Shown: positions 62,310 through 64,000 of the stretch, piece by piece
Layout of the letters: each line of letters begins with the position of its first letter
Numbering within the stretch: the first letter of the stretch is position 1
From: Tenacibaculum sp. AHE14PA
GTDB taxonomy: Bacteria > Bacteroidota > Bacteroidia > Flavobacteriales > Flavobacteriaceae
Assembly (NCBI RefSeq): GCF_019278465.1
Contig: NZ_CP058983.1
Location: 2,231,501-2,295,500, forward strand
Reading direction: 5' to 3'
Length of the DNA stretch: 64,000 nt
The notes under the pieces: model-generated
Told to the model about the DNA's origin: nothing
Database searches by the model: none
The model's input: the letters and a program-made list of their open reading frames with translations, nothing else
Position numbers and translations under genes: made by a program

Positions 62310-62424
62310 TAGGTTGCTTCGTTCCTCACAATGACACTTTTTATATTCTAGTTCACGTCATTACGAACAAAGTGAAGTAATCTGTGTATTTCTTATAGAG
62401 ATTGCTTCGTGCCTCGCAATGACG
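62310..62424. repeat. One full and one partial copy of the CGTCATTACGA palindrome
   Basis: A right-arm fragment (GGTTGCTTCGTTCCTCACAA, 62312-62336) is followed by a complete unit 62356-62424 (CGTCATTACGAAC..GAAGTAATCT and AGATTGCTTCGTGCCTCGC). It belongs to the same family as the array at 17340-18630 and lies just beyond the mfd stop. Confidence 0.88.
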
Positions 62425-62430
62425 TTCGTT

Positions 62431-64000
62431 TTATACTTTTTGTAATATTTTTAAAGCTGTATTTACCGAATCAATTCTAATAAAAGTGATTAATAATCGC
62501 AATCCGTTTTTGGTTTTCTTCTCTTTCATAACACAACTTTTCGAGTTCTTTTGAACATACTGTAACATTTTAGTAAATGCTGGTGTTTGATAAAATCCGC
62601 TTTGTTGATCAGAAACAAAATAACCAATCATACGTTTTTGTTTTAAAATAACTTTCTCTAAACCAAGTTCTTTGGCCAACCATTTTATACGAACACTGTC
62701 TAATAAATCTTGTACTTGTGTTGGATATTCTCCAAAACGATCGGTAATTTGACTTTCAAATTCTACCAATTCTTTTTCTTCGGTTAAGGTTCCTAATTTG
62801 TTGTATAAACTTAATCTTTCGGTTACAGAATTTACATAATCATCAGGAAAAAGAATTTCAAAATCGGTATCAATCTGAACTTCTTTTACATATTCTTTCG
62901 GTACATTTTCGTCTACCGGATATAAATCTTTAAATTCATTTTCTTTCAACTCAACAATAGCTTCTTGTAATATTTTCTGATACGTATCAAAACCAATATC
63001 ATTTATAAATCCGCTTTGTTCACCACCTAATAAATCACCAGCACCACGAATTTCTAAATCCTTCATGGCAATATTTAATCCGCTTCCTAAATCAGAAAAT
63101 AACACCAATGCTTCAATACGTTTACGTGCATCATCCGTCATCATATGAAATGGTGGCGTAATAAAATTACAGAATGCTTTTTTGTTCGATCGCCCAACAC
63201 GACCTCGCATTTGATGCAGGTCTGATAATCCGAAGTTGTTGGCATTATTTATAAAAATAGTGTTGGCATTTGGTACATCTAATCCGCTTTCGATAATAGT
63301 AGTAGACACCAATACATCAAACTCGTTGTTCATAAAACCAAGCATTAATTCCTCTAGTTTTTTACCTTCCATTTGTCCGTGCCCAATGCCGATTTTAGCA
63401 TTCGGTACCAAACGTTGTAATAAACCTGCAACTTCTTTAATATTTTCGATTCTATTGTGGATAAAAAATACCTGTCCACCTCGAGAAATTTCATAAGAAA
63501 TGGCATCACGAATTGTTTCTTCGCTAAAGCGGATTACACTAGTTTCGATAGGATGACGATTTGGAGGTGGCGTTTTTATTACCGATAAATCACGTGCTGC
63601 CATTAAACTAAACTGTAACGTACGTGGAATAGGGGTAGCAGTTAAGGTTAACGTATCTACATTTTCTTTAATCGTTTTTAACTTATCTTTTACAGCAACA
63701 CCAAATTTTTGCTCTTCATCAATAATTAACAATCCTAAGTCTTTAAAATTGACTTTTTTGTTAGTTAATTGATGTGTTCCTATCACAATATCTACACTTC
63801 CGTTAGTAACACCTTCTAAAACTGTATTACGCTGTTTTGTGGTTCTAAAACGGTTTAGATAATCTATGGTAACCGGAAAGTCTTTTAAGCGCTCTGTGAA
63901 GGTTTTAAAGTGCTGAAAAGCCAAGATAGTAGTTGGAACTAAAACAGCCACTTGCTTTCCGTTATCTACTGCTTTAAAAGCAGCTCTAATAGCAACTTCT
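62431..64000 (-). CDS. mfd: Transcription-repair coupling factor Mfd (3' part, runs off the window)
   Basis: The frame is open to the end of the window; about 523 C-terminal residues are present, and the first residues seen (EVAIRAAFKAVDNGK) follow the Walker A region. Helicase motifs: VLVPTTILAFQHF (Ia), IIDEEQKFGV (II), LTLTATPIPRTLQFS (III), TTIIESGLDVPNANTIFI (V) and QMRGRVGRSNKKAFC (VI). The C-terminal D7 region is complete (about the last 180 residues). Mfd removes stalled RNA polymerase and recruits UvrA. The N-terminal UvrB-like and RNA polymerase-binding parts lie beyond 64000. Confidence 0.96.
   Translation of the reverse strand, partial: EVAIRAAFKAVDNGKQVAVLVPTTILAFQHFKTFTERLKDFPVTIDYLNRFRTTKQRNTVLEGVTNGSVDIVIGTHQLTNKKVNFKDLGLLIIDEEQKFGVAVKDKLKTIKENVDTLTLTATPIPRTLQFSLMAARDLSVIKTPPPNRHPIETSVIRFSEETIRDAISYEISRGGQVFFIHNRIENIKEVAGLLQRLVPNAKIGIGHGQMEGKKLEELMLGFMNNEFDVLVSTTIIESGLDVPNANTIFINNANNFGLSDLHQMRGRVGRSNKKAFCNFITPPFHMMTDDARKRIEALVLFSDLGSGLNIAMKDLEIRGAGDLLGGEQSGFINDIGFDTYQKILQEAIVELKENEFKDLYPVDENVPKEYVKEVQIDTDFEILFPDDYVNSVTERLSLYNKLGTLTEEKELVEFESQITDRFGEYPTQVQDLLDSVRIKWLAKELGLEKVILKQKRMIGYFVSDQQSGFYQTPAFTKMLQYVQKNSKSCVMKEKKTKNGLRLLITFIRIDSVNTALKILQKV

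Overview
The window is AT-rich chromosomal DNA from a member of the Flavobacteriaceae (Bacteroidota). A marine genus close to Tenacibaculum or Polaribacter is my best guess, made from protein style and not from any search. Supporting signs are promoters of the Bacteroidota type (TAnnTTTG at -7), secreted proteins ending in a type IX secretion (T9SS) sorting domain, RimK fused to a zinc-protease-like domain, an HU-CCDC81/SPOR cell-division protein, a DUF4292 lipoprotein operon, and almost no Shine-Dalgarno sequences.

Layout. 1-733: a 133-bp tandem palindromic repeat, with a GIY-YIG nuclease gene sitting exactly between the two arms of one repeat unit. 797-2850: end of a molybdenum cofactor operon (moaC, mobA-like, membrane protein). 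2900-7600: RimK fusion, VOC protein, short MscS channel, tandem-Usp protein and a three-gene roadblock/LC7 operon. 7678-10142: tRNA-Leu(CAA), prs, rplY/ctc, pth. 10214-13073: MATE transporter, enoyl-CoA hydratase, two tiny membrane proteins and queD in one leftward operon. 13204-17337: a second Usp protein, mutS, a SpoU methyltransferase. 17340-18630: about ten tandem copies of a second palindromic repeat. 18745-22207: glycine-rich peptide, TPR histidine kinase, response regulator, then three short transcription units with the same promoter architecture. 22260-32358: glpK, flavin protein, EEP-family protein, glutaryl-CoA-type dehydrogenase, rnpA, S41 protease, AMP nucleosidase, purD. 32594-37422: PhoR/PhoB-like pair, exonuclease, ABC-F protein. 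37544-47906: three large T9SS-secreted proteins sharing a near-identical C-terminal cassette. 48201-58709: peptide-type ABC ATPase, nucleotidyltransferase/TPR/DUF4292/EnvC-like operon, AI-2E-family transporter, thioesterase, SPOR protein, dprA and an unknown protein. 58717-64000: penicillin acylase-like lipoprotein, DMT transporter, DUF457-type membrane protein and the 3' part of mfd.

Most of the window is housekeeping. The two parts that look like undescribed systems are the following. (i) The two-component locus at 18745-22207: three tandem modules each carry a direct-repeat site (two GCGGTAAT-like boxes exactly 22 bp apart), exactly 33 bp before an identical TATATATTTG promoter box, followed by a short transcript and a hairpin terminator; one module encodes a 33-residue peptide. 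(ii) The GIY-YIG gene framed by the arms of an interspersed palindrome whose gene-less copies lie next to it and again at 35313-35429, which suggests a minimal mobile element. Three different palindrome families in the window share GTCA/TGAC ends. One copy sits inside the loop of a transcription terminator and another separates a duplicated gene tail.
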